Positions 1 through 8,577 of a stretch of 64,000 nucleotides of DNA are shown here, in pieces (position 1 is the first letter of the stretch; each line of letters starts with the position of its first letter). Below the pieces are notes generated by a model, which was not told the DNA's origin, ran no database searches, and saw only the letters and a list, made by a program, of their open reading frames with translations. The position numbers and the translations under genes are program-made. Source of the DNA: Pontibacter ummariensis (GTDB taxonomy: Bacteria; Bacteroidota; Bacteroidia; Cytophagales; Hymenobacteraceae); the NCBI RefSeq assembly GCF_900188175.1, contig NZ_FZOQ01000002.1:310001-374000 (forward strand), given 5' to 3'.

Positions 1-1406
1 TAGGGAGAGGCTACTGAGCCGCAGTCCAAGTGATCACGGCCAATCACGATCGGCGCTTTTACTTTCCCTTCCCGCACCAGTTGGTTAAACAGCAAGCCCG
101 CTTTCTCGCGCTCTCCCATCCCCAGCCAGCAGATACGGCACGGAAGTCCCTGAAAAGCGACCTTTTCTTCTGCCTGCTCCAGCCAATTGATCATGTGGGT
201 GTTCTCGGGGAACAGCTCCTTTAATGCTTCATCCGTTACCCGTATGTCCTCCGGGTCTCCTGAGAGCGCAGCCCAGCGGAAAGGGCCTTTGCCCTCACAG
301 AACAGGGGCCGCACATACTCCGGCACAAAGCCCGGGATGTTAAAGGCATCTGCCTCCCCACCCTGCTTGGCAAACTCCCGCAGGTTGTTGCCATAATCGA
401 AGGTACGGCTGCCACGGCGCTGCAATTCCAGCATAAAGCCCACATGCCGGGCCATGCTCTGAAGGGCCTGCACTTTATAGGCAGCAGGATCGCTCAACCG
501 CAACAAGGCCGCTTCTTCCAGGGAGAGGCCGTTGGGCACATACCCATTGATCGGATCATGTGCAGAGGTCTGATCAGTAAGGATGTCCGGCGTGATATTG
601 TCTTTTAGTAAGCGCTCCAGCACATCGCCGATATCTCCTACCAGTCCTACTGAAATCGCCTCACCCTGCTCCTTCGCCTCCAACACCCACTTTTTAGCCT
701 CCTCGTAATTGTACGTCATGCGGTCGATGTAACGGGTCTCCAGGCGCTTTTTGATGCGCTCCGGATCAACGTCCACCCCCAGAAAGGTAGCACCCGCAAT
801 GGTGGCTGCTAAGGGTTGTGCGCCTCCCATCCCGCCCAGGCCTCCTGTCACCAACAGTTTGTGGCGCAAGTCCCCGTTAAAATGTATCCGCCCACAAGCC
901 GCAAAGGTCTCGTAGGTGCCCTGCAATATCCCCTGCGTCCCGATGTATATCCAGCTACCTGCTGTCATCTGCCCATACATCATCAGTCCCCGCTCCCGCA
1001 ACTCATTAAAGTGCTCCCAGGTAGCCCAATGCGGCACCAGGTTGCTGTTCGCGATCAAGACCCGCGGAGCTTCCGGGTGCGTCCGCACCTTGCCCACAGG
1101 CTTGCCAGACTGTACCAGCAGGCTCTCATCCTCCTCCAGGGTTAAGAGTACCTCTATGATCTTGCGTGCGTCTTCCGGAGTGCGGGCAGCCTGCCCGATG
1201 CCTCCATACACGACCAGCCGTTTTGGGTCTTCGGCCACTTCATCCGTTAGATTGTTCAGGAACATGCGCAGGGCCGCTTCGGCCTGCCAGTTCCTGGCAT
1301 GCAGCTGGGGGCCCCTGGGCGGGATATAAGTGGGATGATTGGCGTACTTCTGAATGAACTCGTTTACAGACAGGCCTGCCTGAGCAGGTGCAGGGGTGTT
1401 GTTCAT
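1..1406 (-). CDS. hutU: Urocanate hydratase, 3' end cut by the window
   Basis: Urocanase converts urocanate to imidazolone propionate, the second step of histidine breakdown, in the cytoplasm with tightly bound NAD+. About 468 N-terminal residues are visible of a family normally near 550. Family motifs read directly: [14 protein letters not shown] near residue 70, [15 protein letters not shown] near 190, the urocanase signature [10 protein letters not shown] near 440, and [13 protein letters not shown] at the window edge. The start is the ATG whose complement is at 1404-1406, giving [17 protein letters not shown]. The neighbour on the right is divergent, so the promoter should lie in 1407-1513. 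Other hut genes, if clustered, would lie to the left of the window. Identity is very secure. Confidence 0.97.
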   Translation of the reverse strand, partial: MNNTPAPAQAGLSVNEFIQKYANHPTYIPPRGPQLHARNWQAEAALRMFLNNLTDEVAEDPKRLVVYGGIGQAARTPEDARKIIEVLLTLEEDESLLVQSGKPVGKVRTHPEAPRVLIANSNLVPHWATWEHFNELRERGLMMYGQMTAGSWIYIGTQGILQGTYETFAACGRIHFNGDLRHKLLVTGGLGGMGGAQPLAATIAGATFLGVDVDPERIKKRLETRYIDRMTYNYEEAKKWVLEAKEQGEAISVGLVGDIGDVLERLLKDNITPDILTDQTSAHDPINGYVPNGLSLEEAALLRLSDPAAYKVQALQSMARHVGFMLELQRRGSRTFDYGNNLREFAKQGGEADAFNIPGFVPEYVRPLFCEGKGPFRWAALSGDPEDIRVTDEALKELFPENTHMINWLEQAEEKVAFQGLPCRICWLGMGEREKAGLLFNQLVREGKVKAPIVIGRDHLDCGSVASP

Positions 1407-1513
1407 AGTTTTAGGGTTTAGGTAAGCATCTACTCAAGTATCCGAAATTTTTAGAAAAAAGTATAGAAATTCTGTTATAAATTGAAGGCGTCGCATCACA
1501 AAGCATATGCCCC

Positions 1514-2152
1514 ATGACTGTACCCTCCCTTTCTACCTTACCCTCTCTTTTCGGTAACATAGACCTTTACCTGTTCGATCAAATATTGAAAAGGCGCATC
1601 AGCGAAGGCATGTCTGTGTTAGATGCGGGTTGTGGCACCGGAAGAAACATAGAGTACCTGATGCAGGCAGGCGTGGCGGTACATGGGGTAGACAGTTCAG
1701 TAGCAGCTATAGAAAAAGTGCGGGAACTGGCAAAGCTACTGGCACCGCAAAATCCTACAAACCATTTTATCTTAGCAGACATAGCAGATTTGCCTTATCC
1801 GGATGCTTCTTTTGAAGTCGTACTATGCAGCGCGGTACTCCATTTCGCTAAAAATGAAAACCACTTCAGAATGATGGTACAGGAATTATGGCGTGTGCTA
1901 CAACCTGGCGGTATGTTGTTTAGTCGCTTTAGCACTACCATTGGCATGGCCGGGAAATTACAGCAAGCAGGAGAACACCTTTACCAGATGCCGCATGGAC
2001 AGGTCTGGTTTTTGGCAGATGAGGCCATGCTTGTGGAACTACAAGGGTCTCTGGCTGCTACCATGCTGGAACCGCTGAAGACGGTCTTAGTGGGGCATGA
2101 AAGGAGCATGACGACTTGGGTACTGCAAAAACCGGATACCTTCCTTAGCTAA
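1514..2152 (+). CDS. Class I SAM-dependent methyltransferase
   Basis: A 212-residue Rossmann-fold methyltransferase, probably soluble. Motif I is VLDAGCGTGRN at residues 35-45 (SAM glycine loop). An acidic residue ending the second strand follows (VHGVDSS, about 56-62), and the post-I segment ADIADLPYPDASFE is near residue 90. This is the Methyltransf_11/25 layout. The substrate cannot be read from sequence: the C-terminal third (WFLADEAMLVEL) is not family-diagnostic. It diverges from hutU across about 107 bp and ends at a strong hairpin shared with the converging sugar isomerase. No operon partner. Small-molecule or tellurite/quinone-type methylation are all possible; only the fold is certain. 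Confidence 0.85.
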   Translation: MTVPSLSTLPSLFGNIDLYLFDQILKRRISEGMSVLDAGCGTGRNIEYLMQAGVAVHGVDSSVAAIEKVRELAKLLAPQNPTNHFILADIADLPYPDASFEVVLCSAVLHFAKNENHFRMMVQELWRVLQPGGMLFSRFSTTIGMAGKLQQAGEHLYQMPHGQVWFLADEAMLVELQGSLAATMLEPLKTVLVGHERSMTTWVLQKPDTFLS

Positions 2153-2173
2153 GGCATTCGCTCTATCAGTAGT

Positions 2174-2234
2174 TCTCATTATAACAAAAAGCCCCTGTAC
2201 TTCTTTAGTACAGGGGCTTTTTGTTATAATGAGA
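2174..2234. terminator. Bidirectional terminator, 28-bp perfect hairpin
   Basis: Left arm 2174-2201 and right arm 2207-2234 are exact reverse complements over 28 bp with a 5-nt loop (TCTTT). Each strand has a GC-rich core (GCCCCTGTAC) followed by a T tract, so it can stop both the methyltransferase and the converging sugar isomerase. Confidence 0.9.
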
Positions 2235-2265
2235 CAGGCAAAAAACCTGTCCTCCTCTACCTAGC

Positions 2266-3204
2266 TTATTGCAGTAAGGTCTCTGTTACATAGTTCTGGC
2301 TCTGGCGAATGCTCTGGTACGGATCCATGTTAGGCGCGAAGTTCTCCTGCTCTACATAGATGTGCTCCACGTCCGCTGCTGCCTTCTCGAAAAGCGACTT
2401 ATAATCAATGCTGCCGCTACCGATTTCAGTGTTCAGCTTCGGATCGTTCTTGTCCATGTCCTTCACGTGCCACATTACAAAGCGGCCCGGGTTCTCCTGC
2501 ATTAAAACAACAGGGTCTTTACCTGCTCTGTAAGCCCAGTAAAGGTCAAGCTCCATCTTCACTAACTCCGGGTCTGTCTCCTCCAGCAGAATCTGGTAGC
2601 CTGTCGTGCTATCGTAATTCTGGAACTCGAAGTCGTGGTTGTGATAGGCGAGTTTTAAGCCTTCTTCGTTAACTCGCTTGGCAGCCTGGTTGATTGCCTG
2701 TGCTACCTTACGGTAATCCTCCGGGCTCTGACGTAGGTTGTCGCCCAGGTAAGGAACCGTAATATAGGTCTGGCCAATTGCCTTGGCAGCATCGATGTAA
2801 GAAGTAAGGATTTCATCGTTTCCTCCTGCTATGATCTGGTCAAAGCCGTAATGACCGCTTGGGCTTGTCAGGTTGTGCTTCTTCAGCAATTCGCTGAACT
2901 GCTGCGGGCTAAGGCCCCAAAAACCATTCTCTTTGGAGTAGCCGTAGGTCTCAACTTTCTTATACCCCGCATCAGCTACTTTGGCAATTACGGACTCTAT
3001 TCCCTCTTGCCCAATCTGCTCTCGCAATGTATAAAGCTGTATGCCTAGTTCTTCTTCCGCGTCATTTACAGCAGTTACTGTCTCTACGGCAGCATCTTCT
3101 TGAACTGCCTCGGTGTTAGAACTACAAGAAGTAAGCGATGGTGCCAGGAAAACACCGGCTAACAGGAAACCCGCAGCTTGCAGGAAAGATCGTCTTTTGT
3201 TCAT
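2266..3204 (-). CDS. Exported sugar phosphate isomerase/epimerase-like TIM-barrel lipoprotein
   Basis: 312 residues of the xylose-isomerase-like TIM-barrel family (AP_endonuc_2 fold). The N-terminus has a twin-arginine-like start (NKRRSFLQAAGF), a hydrophobic stretch and a lipobox LTSC with Cys27, so it is predicted to be an exported lipoprotein. Barrel landmarks: ELGIQLYTLREQIGQEG (first strand), KLAYHNHDFEFQN (metal-binding His/Glu region), MELDLYWAYRAG (metal Asp), MWHVKDMDK (His) and YVEQENF (last Glu). Substrate unknown; the locus suggests a keto-sugar or its elimination product. It lies 50 bp downstream of a second isomerase and probably shares its transcript. Family secure, reaction not. 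Confidence 0.88.
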   Translation of the reverse strand: MNKRRSFLQAAGFLLAGVFLAPSLTSCSSNTEAVQEDAAVETVTAVNDAEEELGIQLYTLREQIGQEGIESVIAKVADAGYKKVETYGYSKENGFWGLSPQQFSELLKKHNLTSPSGHYGFDQIIAGGNDEILTSYIDAAKAIGQTYITVPYLGDNLRQSPEDYRKVAQAINQAAKRVNEEGLKLAYHNHDFEFQNYDSTTGYQILLEETDPELVKMELDLYWAYRAGKDPVVLMQENPGRFVMWHVKDMDKNDPKLNTEIGSGSIDYKSLFEKAAADVEHIYVEQENFAPNMDPYQSIRQSQNYVTETLLQ

Positions 3205-3254
3205 TAGTTTTTAGAAAGATAAATGGATAGTTTTTTTCTGTTTAATGGTACTGT

Positions 3255-4145
3255 TTACACGTCACAAATCTGTACGGCCTTGCGCAAGGAAGCCATCTTG
3301 TCTGGTTGCAAGGGCATGAACTCCTGGGCTACATACCCTTTAAAGCCCGTTTCCTTAATGGCTTTCATAATGGCCGGATAGTACAGTTCCTGTGAATCGT
3401 CTATTTCATTTCGCCCGGGTACGCCGGCCGTATGGTAGTGCGCAATGTATGGATGGCTGTCCCGGATGGTCTGGATCACGTTTCCCTCGTCGATCTGCAT
3501 GTGGTAGATGTCGTACAGCAGCTTGAAGTTTTCGGAACCCAAGCGCTTGGCCAGCTCCACGCCCCAGGCAGTTTTGTCGCACTGGTAATCCTTGTGGTTC
3601 ACTTTGCTGTTCAGCAATTCCATCACCAGTGTTACCTTGTGCTTCTCAGCCACGGGCAAAAGCTTTTTCAGGCCTTCGGTGCAGTTCTGCAGTCCCGTCT
3701 CATCGTCCATGCCATTGCGATTTCCGCTAAAGCAGATCAGGTTTTTATACCCTGCCTTGGCTACCAGCGGTATCATCTCGGTATAGTTTTTCAGGAGGGT
3801 AGCGTGGTACTTAGTAGTGTTCCAGCCCTCTGCCAAGCCGATCTCAGCCCCATTGCACATCGTAGACTCAAGACCATACTTTTGCAACACAGGCCAGTCT
3901 TTAGGGCCAACAAGGTCTATCCCTTTTATGCCTATGGCTTTTGCAGCAGCGCAGAGCTCCTCCAGGCTCATTTCATTAAAGCACCAACGGCAAACAGCAT
4001 GGTTAATGTTTCCCTTCAACTGGTTAGCAGTTTCAGCCATCTGCGCGCAGGCTTCGATAGAAGAAAGCATGCCCGTTGCAGTGATGGTGGCCGCTCCAGC
4101 AAAAATGCCTTTCAGTGCGGTTCTTCGTTTTTGTTCAAATGCCAT
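3255..4145 (-). CDS. Hydroxypyruvate-isomerase-like TIM-barrel protein with Tat signal
   Basis: About 296 residues from the ATG at 4145. That start is preferred over one 54 bp upstream because it begins directly with a twin-arginine signal (MAFEQKRRTALKGIFAG) and an export-type hydrophobic core. The mature part matches the Hyi/TIM-barrel isomerase family: HAVCRWCFNEMSLEEL at the first strand, VMELLNSKVNHKDYQ (metal Glu), LLYDIYHMQIDEGN (metal Asp and His), IAHYHTAGVPGRNE (His) and YVAQEFMP (final Glu). All four metal-ligand positions look intact. A 250-bp gap separates it from the operon upstream, so it may have its own promoter. Function in the 3-keto-sugar locus is inferred from position; true hydroxypyruvate isomerase is the alternative, but those are cytoplasmic. 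Confidence 0.87.
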   Translation of the reverse strand: MAFEQKRRTALKGIFAGAATITATGMLSSIEACAQMAETANQLKGNINHAVCRWCFNEMSLEELCAAAKAIGIKGIDLVGPKDWPVLQKYGLESTMCNGAEIGLAEGWNTTKYHATLLKNYTEMIPLVAKAGYKNLICFSGNRNGMDDETGLQNCTEGLKKLLPVAEKHKVTLVMELLNSKVNHKDYQCDKTAWGVELAKRLGSENFKLLYDIYHMQIDEGNVIQTIRDSHPYIAHYHTAGVPGRNEIDDSQELYYPAIMKAIKETGFKGYVAQEFMPLQPDKMASLRKAVQICDV

Positions 4146-4395
4146 CGGTAAAAGTTTAGAATTATGAAGCTTTTGCGGAATCGGCTGTATTTGGTGCACT
4201 TGATTTATAGCTCAGGTGATAAGTACAGATCTCCAAAGCCGAAAATCAGGCCACCCGGCATGATACGAGCTTGCTCCTGCTATACTAATTCCCCCTAGCC
4301 CGCTTCAAAAGGACTAAGAGGTCAGAAGTATGGGCTTGCAAGCTTTTATAGTTAAGTAACCTCAACCTATAGCATGATTTGCCTCGCTTCCCTGG

Positions 4396-5151
4396 CTATA
4401 GCCTTTTGATCATAATGTTGCGGTACCACACGTTATCCCCATGGTCCTGCAAGGCAATCTTACCGGAACGGAACGTGCCGAAGTCAGGCATGGAAGCAAA
4501 CTTGCTACCGGCAACCAACTTCTTCCAGTTGTCATCCCAAAGGGTCGTGTTTACTACTTCTACCCCGTTCTGGATGAACTGCAGCTTACCGCTGTTGCTG
4601 ATCACCTCTACCTGGTTCCACTCCCCTGCTGGCTTTACTGTTTCCTGGCTGCTTGGTATCAGGTCGTATAAGTCGCCGGCCCTGTGCTTATGGATTTTAG
4701 CGTCCGGATGCCCTTCGTTGTCCAGCACCTGCATCTCCAGACCCGTGCTCCACACATAGTCGTACTTCGTGGGGTCCTCCTTCACGAATAAGATGATCCC
4801 ACTGTTCCCGTTCTGTGCAATTTTCCACTCCAGCTTCAGGTGAAAATTGTCAAATTCTTCCTCTGTCACGATATCGCCTCCGCCGTTTGTCTGCCAGTCT
4901 TTTTTATCAGAGGCATCCAGGCGCAACATACCGTCTTCCACTTTCCAGGCTTTACCCGTTACCGTTTTGCCATAGCTATGCCAGCCCTTGGTGGTTTTAC
5001 CATCAAAAAGGGGCAACCAGCCCTCTGCATCGGCTGCGGCTGTTTCTGTTGCTGGCACCATAGAAGCTTCTGTTGTTACGGTCTCGGACTGTTGCGACTG
5101 GCAGGACATTAGTCCGGCCAGCAGCAACACAGAAAGAAAATGATGTTTCAT
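4396..5151 (-). CDS. DUF1080 (putative 3-keto-glycoside hydrolase) lipoprotein
   Basis: 251 residues, lipoprotein signal MKHHFLSVLLLAGLMSC with lipid Cys17. Residues from about 43 form a single DUF1080 concanavalin-like beta-sandwich (WLPLFDGKTTKGWHSYG; FHLKLEWKIAQNGNSGI; GEWNQVEVISNSGKLQF; RNIMIKRL at the end). Members of this Pfam family (3-keto-disaccharide hydrolase) sit beside glycoside 3-dehydrogenases and are thought to cleave 3-keto-glycosides. It is the last gene of the leftward operon beginning at 11774, 4 bp after the cytochrome c gene. The role as the cleaving enzyme for the product of the GMC dehydrogenase is inferred from context. Confidence 0.9.
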   Translation of the reverse strand: MKHHFLSVLLLAGLMSCQSQQSETVTTEASMVPATETAAADAEGWLPLFDGKTTKGWHSYGKTVTGKAWKVEDGMLRLDASDKKDWQTNGGGDIVTEEEFDNFHLKLEWKIAQNGNSGIILFVKEDPTKYDYVWSTGLEMQVLDNEGHPDAKIHKHRAGDLYDLIPSSQETVKPAGEWNQVEVISNSGKLQFIQNGVEVVNTTLWDDNWKKLVAGSKFASMPDFGTFRSGKIALQDHGDNVWYRNIMIKRL

Positions 5152-5155
5152 GTGC

Positions 5156-5602
5156 TTACTTTTTTAGAGCTAAGATATACCGCGCCATGGCTTTGGCTTC
5201 TTCTTCATTCAGGTCAGGATGCGGCGTCATCGGGATCTCTCCCCAAACACCTTTCCCTCCTTGTATGATCTTGTTTGCCAGGAGCGTTACATTCTCCTCG
5301 TTAAACTCATACTTTCCGGCCACTTCCGCATAAGAAGGTCCTACCAGCTTCTGGTTTTCCTGGTGGCAGGTAAGGCAATCAGAGAGCGCAATAAGCTTTT
5401 TGCCCTCCTCATAGTTTTGCTCCTGCGCTACGTCACTTGGGGTGGCAACGGCATCCGCGTCTTCTGTTTGTATGGGTGTTACTTCTTCCACAGCTTCCGT
5501 TTCGGCTGCTTCCCGGTCATAAACATCCGCGTATTCCGACTCTGAGTTGCCACAGGCAGCCAGAAAAGCAACGCAACTGGCAAACATGAATATCTTTTTC
5601 AT
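5156..5602 (-). CDS. Class I c-type cytochrome, lipoprotein
   Basis: 148 residues. Lipobox LAAC with Cys17, then an acidic, low-complexity tether (residues 20-62), then one cytochrome c domain. Haem motif CLTCH is at 76-80 and the likely axial Met is Met125 in GEIPMTPHP; the C-terminal helix is EEEAKAMARYILALKK. The lipid anchor and flexible tether suit an electron acceptor held in the periplasm. It is 16 bp after the isomerase gene and 4 bp before DUF1080. It probably takes electrons from the GMC dehydrogenase encoded at the head of the same operon (10095-11774), as in the flavoprotein/small subunit/cytochrome c glycoside 3-dehydrogenases. Confidence 0.93.
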   Translation of the reverse strand: MKKIFMFASCVAFLAACGNSESEYADVYDREAAETEAVEEVTPIQTEDADAVATPSDVAQEQNYEEGKKLIALSDCLTCHQENQKLVGPSYAEVAGKYEFNEENVTLLANKIIQGGKGVWGEIPMTPHPDLNEEEAKAMARYILALKK

Positions 5603-5618
5603 TTCTTTTCTTTGATTC

Positions 5619-6674
5619 TTATGCTAATCCTAAAATTCTTTTGTTGGCTTCGTCGTCCACGCCAGAAGCGGCGAAGTCGTCAAAGGCTTTCTCTGTTACC
5701 CGGATAATGTGATCCTGAATGAACTTGGCTCCCTCGCGGGCACCGTCTTCCGGATGCTTCAGGGCACACTCCCACTCCAGCACGGCCCATCCTTTGAAAT
5801 CGTAAGCGGAGAGCTTGCTGAACACAGACTTGAAGTCTACCTGCCCATCGCCCAGGGAGCGGAAACGCCCGGCACGGTTTACCCAGCTTTGGTAACCACC
5901 GTACACGCCTTGTCTGCCCGTTTGGTTAAACTCCGCGTCTTTTACATGGAACATGCGGATACGCTCGTGGTAAATGTCGATATACTCCTTATAGTCCAGA
6001 CACTGCAGTACAAAGTGAGACGGATCGTATAGCAGGCAGGCACGCGGATGGTTGTTTACTTCTTCGAGGAACATCTCATAGGTAACCCCATCGTGCAGGT
6101 CCTCGCCTGGGTGTATCTCGTAACAAAGGTCCACGCCCGCCTCATCAAAGGCGTTCAGGATGGGAGTCCAGCGCTTGCCCAGCTCCTTAAAACCAGCGTC
6201 TACCAGACCCGCAGGGCGCTGAGGCCAAGGGTATACAGTGTGCCAGAGTAAAGCACCACTAAAAGTACCGTGTGCGTTCAGTCCTAAGTTCTGAGAAGCC
6301 TTGGCAGCATTCTTTAGTTGCTGTACGGCCCATTCTGTCCTGGCCTGCGGGTTGTTACGGTACGCTTCCGGGGCAAAGCCATCAAACAGCGTATCGTAAG
6401 CAGGGTGAACAGCTACGAGTTGCCCGTGCAGGTGACTCGACAATTCAGTAATCTTCAGACCCTGTCCTTCTACAATGCCCTTTATTTCATCAGCATATGT
6501 CTTACTTTCCGCAGCTTTCTGAACGTCAAAATACTTGGTGTCCCAGGTAGGTATCTGCACCCCTTCGTAGCCGAGGCTTTTTGCCCAGCTACAAATGTTC
6601 TCTAAGGTGTCAAAAGGTGCCTGGTCGCCTAAAAACTGTGCTAAGAAAAGAGCTGGTCCTTGTATCGTTGTCAT
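5619..6674 (-). CDS. Sugar phosphate isomerase/epimerase, cytoplasmic type
   Basis: 351 residues, no signal peptide, unlike the two isomerases at 2266 and 3255. TIM-barrel features: WAKSLGYEGVQIPTWD (first strand), DLCYEIHPGEDLHDG (metal Glu and second-shell residues), LLYDPSHFVLQCLD (metal Asp, His), RIRMFHVKDAEF (His) and WAVLEWECALKHPEDGA (last Glu). The long middle segment with HLHGQLVAVHPAYD is typical of the group found beside Gfo/Idh/MocA dehydrogenases. It follows the 6683 oxidoreductase gene by only 8 bp, so the two probably act in sequence on one intracellular sugar. Substrate unknown. Confidence 0.92.
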   Translation of the reverse strand: MTTIQGPALFLAQFLGDQAPFDTLENICSWAKSLGYEGVQIPTWDTKYFDVQKAAESKTYADEIKGIVEGQGLKITELSSHLHGQLVAVHPAYDTLFDGFAPEAYRNNPQARTEWAVQQLKNAAKASQNLGLNAHGTFSGALLWHTVYPWPQRPAGLVDAGFKELGKRWTPILNAFDEAGVDLCYEIHPGEDLHDGVTYEMFLEEVNNHPRACLLYDPSHFVLQCLDYKEYIDIYHERIRMFHVKDAEFNQTGRQGVYGGYQSWVNRAGRFRSLGDGQVDFKSVFSKLSAYDFKGWAVLEWECALKHPEDGAREGAKFIQDHIIRVTEKAFDDFAASGVDDEANKRILGLA

Positions 6675-6682
6675 AGTTCTAT

Positions 6683-7840
6683 TTAAATCGTGAAGTCAAT
6701 CCATTTCTTGTCTGATTTACCGGAAGCAATCACCTGCTCAATAAAGGCCATGCCACGCACGCCATCCGCTACACCCGGATAGTCTTTCGATTCCGCTTTC
6801 GCCTCTTTGCCTTCTATCTGCGCCCTTACGGACTGTGCGAAATTGCGGTACAGGTTGGCAAAAGCCTCCAGGTACCCTTCCGGATGCCCAGCCGGTGTGC
6901 GGGAGTTGTGTTGGGCATAAGAGCTTACATAACCAGTGCCGGTACGGTAGATCTCCGCAGGCTTGCTCAGCCATTTCACCAGCAGGGTATTCTCATCGCT
7001 TTGCTGCCATTCCAGGCCACCCTCCTCGCCGTATACGCGGATCTTGATGTTGTTTTCTTCACCGGCAGCCACTTGTGTAGCAAAGAGCACACCGCTGGCG
7101 CCATTGTTAAACTTCAGCAGTACGGCACCATCGTCATCTAACTGCCGGCCTTCAACCACTACATTAATATCAGCGCATAACTGAGTTACTTCCAGGCCAC
7201 TAACATACTCTGCCAGGTTGAAGGCATGGGTACCGATGTCGCCCATGGCACCGGCAATACCGCTTTGGCTCGGGTCTGTTCGCCAGGAGGCCTGCTTGTT
7301 GTCGCCACCCTCTTCAAACTTGCTCAACCAGCCCTGCGGGTACTCTACATATACCTTGCGGATCTTGCCCAGCTTACCGGAGGCAACGAGCTGCTTTGCT
7401 TCCTTTACCATCGGGTAGCCTGTGTAGGTATGGGTCAGGCAGAACAGTTTGCCGGACTTCTCCACTACCTCGCGAAGCTCCAGCGCCTCCTGCAAGGAGA
7501 AGGTCATGGGCTTGTCTAGCACTACGTGGAAGCCACTCTCCAGTGCCAGTTTAGCCGGTTCGAAGTGTACGTGGTTTGGCGTTACAATACTGATCACCTG
7601 TACTCTTTCCTCTTCCGGCAATTGCTTTTCTTTCTCAAACAGCTCCTTATAGGAACTGTACACCCTCTCAGGGGCTAAACCCAGCAGTGTACCACTGGCT
7701 TTAGACTTTTCAGGATTGCTACTAAACGCGCCACATACCAACTCATACTCTCCGTCTAATTGCGCAGCAATGCGGTGCACAGCGCCAATAAAGGCTCCCT
7801 GTCCACCGCCTATCATACCTAAGCGTAACTTATTTGACAT
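6683..7840 (-). CDS. Gfo/Idh/MocA family oxidoreductase, cytoplasmic
   Basis: 385 residues. The N-terminal Rossmann domain begins GMIGGGQGAFIGAVHR; the family's catalytic-Lys motif is present as VVLDKPMTFS (DKP instead of the usual EKP). C-terminal substrate domain: WLSKFEEGGDNKQASWRTD and GAMGDIGTHAFNLAEYVSG, the latter holding the Asp/His pair (D..GTHA) of this superfamily. No export signal, so NAD(P)-dependent oxidation or reduction of a sugar in the cytoplasm is expected. 8 bp upstream of the partner isomerase, 103 bp downstream of the dehydrogenase small subunit. Exact substrate unknown; a 3-keto-sugar step is inferred from the operon. Confidence 0.93.
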   Translation of the reverse strand: MSNKLRLGMIGGGQGAFIGAVHRIAAQLDGEYELVCGAFSSNPEKSKASGTLLGLAPERVYSSYKELFEKEKQLPEEERVQVISIVTPNHVHFEPAKLALESGFHVVLDKPMTFSLQEALELREVVEKSGKLFCLTHTYTGYPMVKEAKQLVASGKLGKIRKVYVEYPQGWLSKFEEGGDNKQASWRTDPSQSGIAGAMGDIGTHAFNLAEYVSGLEVTQLCADINVVVEGRQLDDDGAVLLKFNNGASGVLFATQVAAGEENNIKIRVYGEEGGLEWQQSDENTLLVKWLSKPAEIYRTGTGYVSSYAQHNSRTPAGHPEGYLEAFANLYRNFAQSVRAQIEGKEAKAESKDYPGVADGVRGMAFIEQVIASGKSDKKWIDFTI

Positions 7841-7943
7841 TATTATTAGTGGTCTTTTAGTTCAGCAAGCCAGTGCCGACCTTCGGCCGCCTTCTGAACC
7901 CGCATTTAATATAGGAATTTTATTTTATTTTACCGGAATGCGA

Positions 7944-8507
7944 TCAGGTCGCCCAGGCTCTCTCCCCTTTCTTATAAGGAGCATTGCCATCGTACCGGCC
8001 CGGAACAGCCACATAGCGAAGCGCCTGTGTGGCACCCACTTCGGAGGTAAAGAAGCCCAGTAGGGTCAGCTCTTTCATCATCCGGAAATAATGGCTCGGC
8101 TCGCCTTCTTTTTTTTCAGCCATATACGCTTTCTGCTCTGCATCAAGCGTTGTAAGCAGGGCTGTGCGCTGGCTTTTGTCCAGCTTCATAAATTTCTTGC
8201 TGTACTTTTTGTTGCTGATCTCATCCAGTTGAGAAATACCTTTGAGGAACACCGCCTGGTCTTCCGGTGTATAGCAGTCCTTTACCATCACGGCCATAAA
8301 GTCTCCTACTTTGGCGGCTTTAGCGCCCGGTGTGCTGGTAGCCGGCAGGATCGTCTCAGCTACTTCGTCCAGAAACGTAACCTGGTCGATGTCGAACAAC
8401 TCATTTACCTGGGCTGGCTTTGATGTACAGGCCACCAGGAGGTCAGCGCCCACAATCGTGCCGCCCAGCAACCAACTCACAGCCGTAATAGCTTCTCTTC
8501 TGTTCAT
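7944..8507 (-). CDS. Gluconate 2-dehydrogenase subunit 3-like, Tat-exported small subunit
   Basis: 187 residues. The N-terminus MNRREAITAVSWLLGG carries a twin arginine, and LVAC gives a possible lipid Cys27. Residues from about 40 match the gluconate_2-dh3 family (TFLDEVAETILPATSTPGA; FLKGISQLDEISNKKY; YFRMMKELTLLGFFTSE; PGRYDGNAPYKKGERAW). In characterised relatives this subunit carries the export signal and binds the FAD-containing GMC subunit. The GMC protein at 10095 has no signal of its own, which fits piggy-back export. Part of the leftward operon, between the two Gfo genes. Confidence 0.93.
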   Translation of the reverse strand: MNRREAITAVSWLLGGTIVGADLLVACTSKPAQVNELFDIDQVTFLDEVAETILPATSTPGAKAAKVGDFMAVMVKDCYTPEDQAVFLKGISQLDEISNKKYSKKFMKLDKSQRTALLTTLDAEQKAYMAEKKEGEPSHYFRMMKELTLLGFFTSEVGATQALRYVAVPGRYDGNAPYKKGERAWAT

Positions 8508-8577
8508 GTTTTCTACTTAACAGGTATGGTTAACAATCTTTGCTTTATTACTTTTAAAATACTTTAAACCTTGGCCG

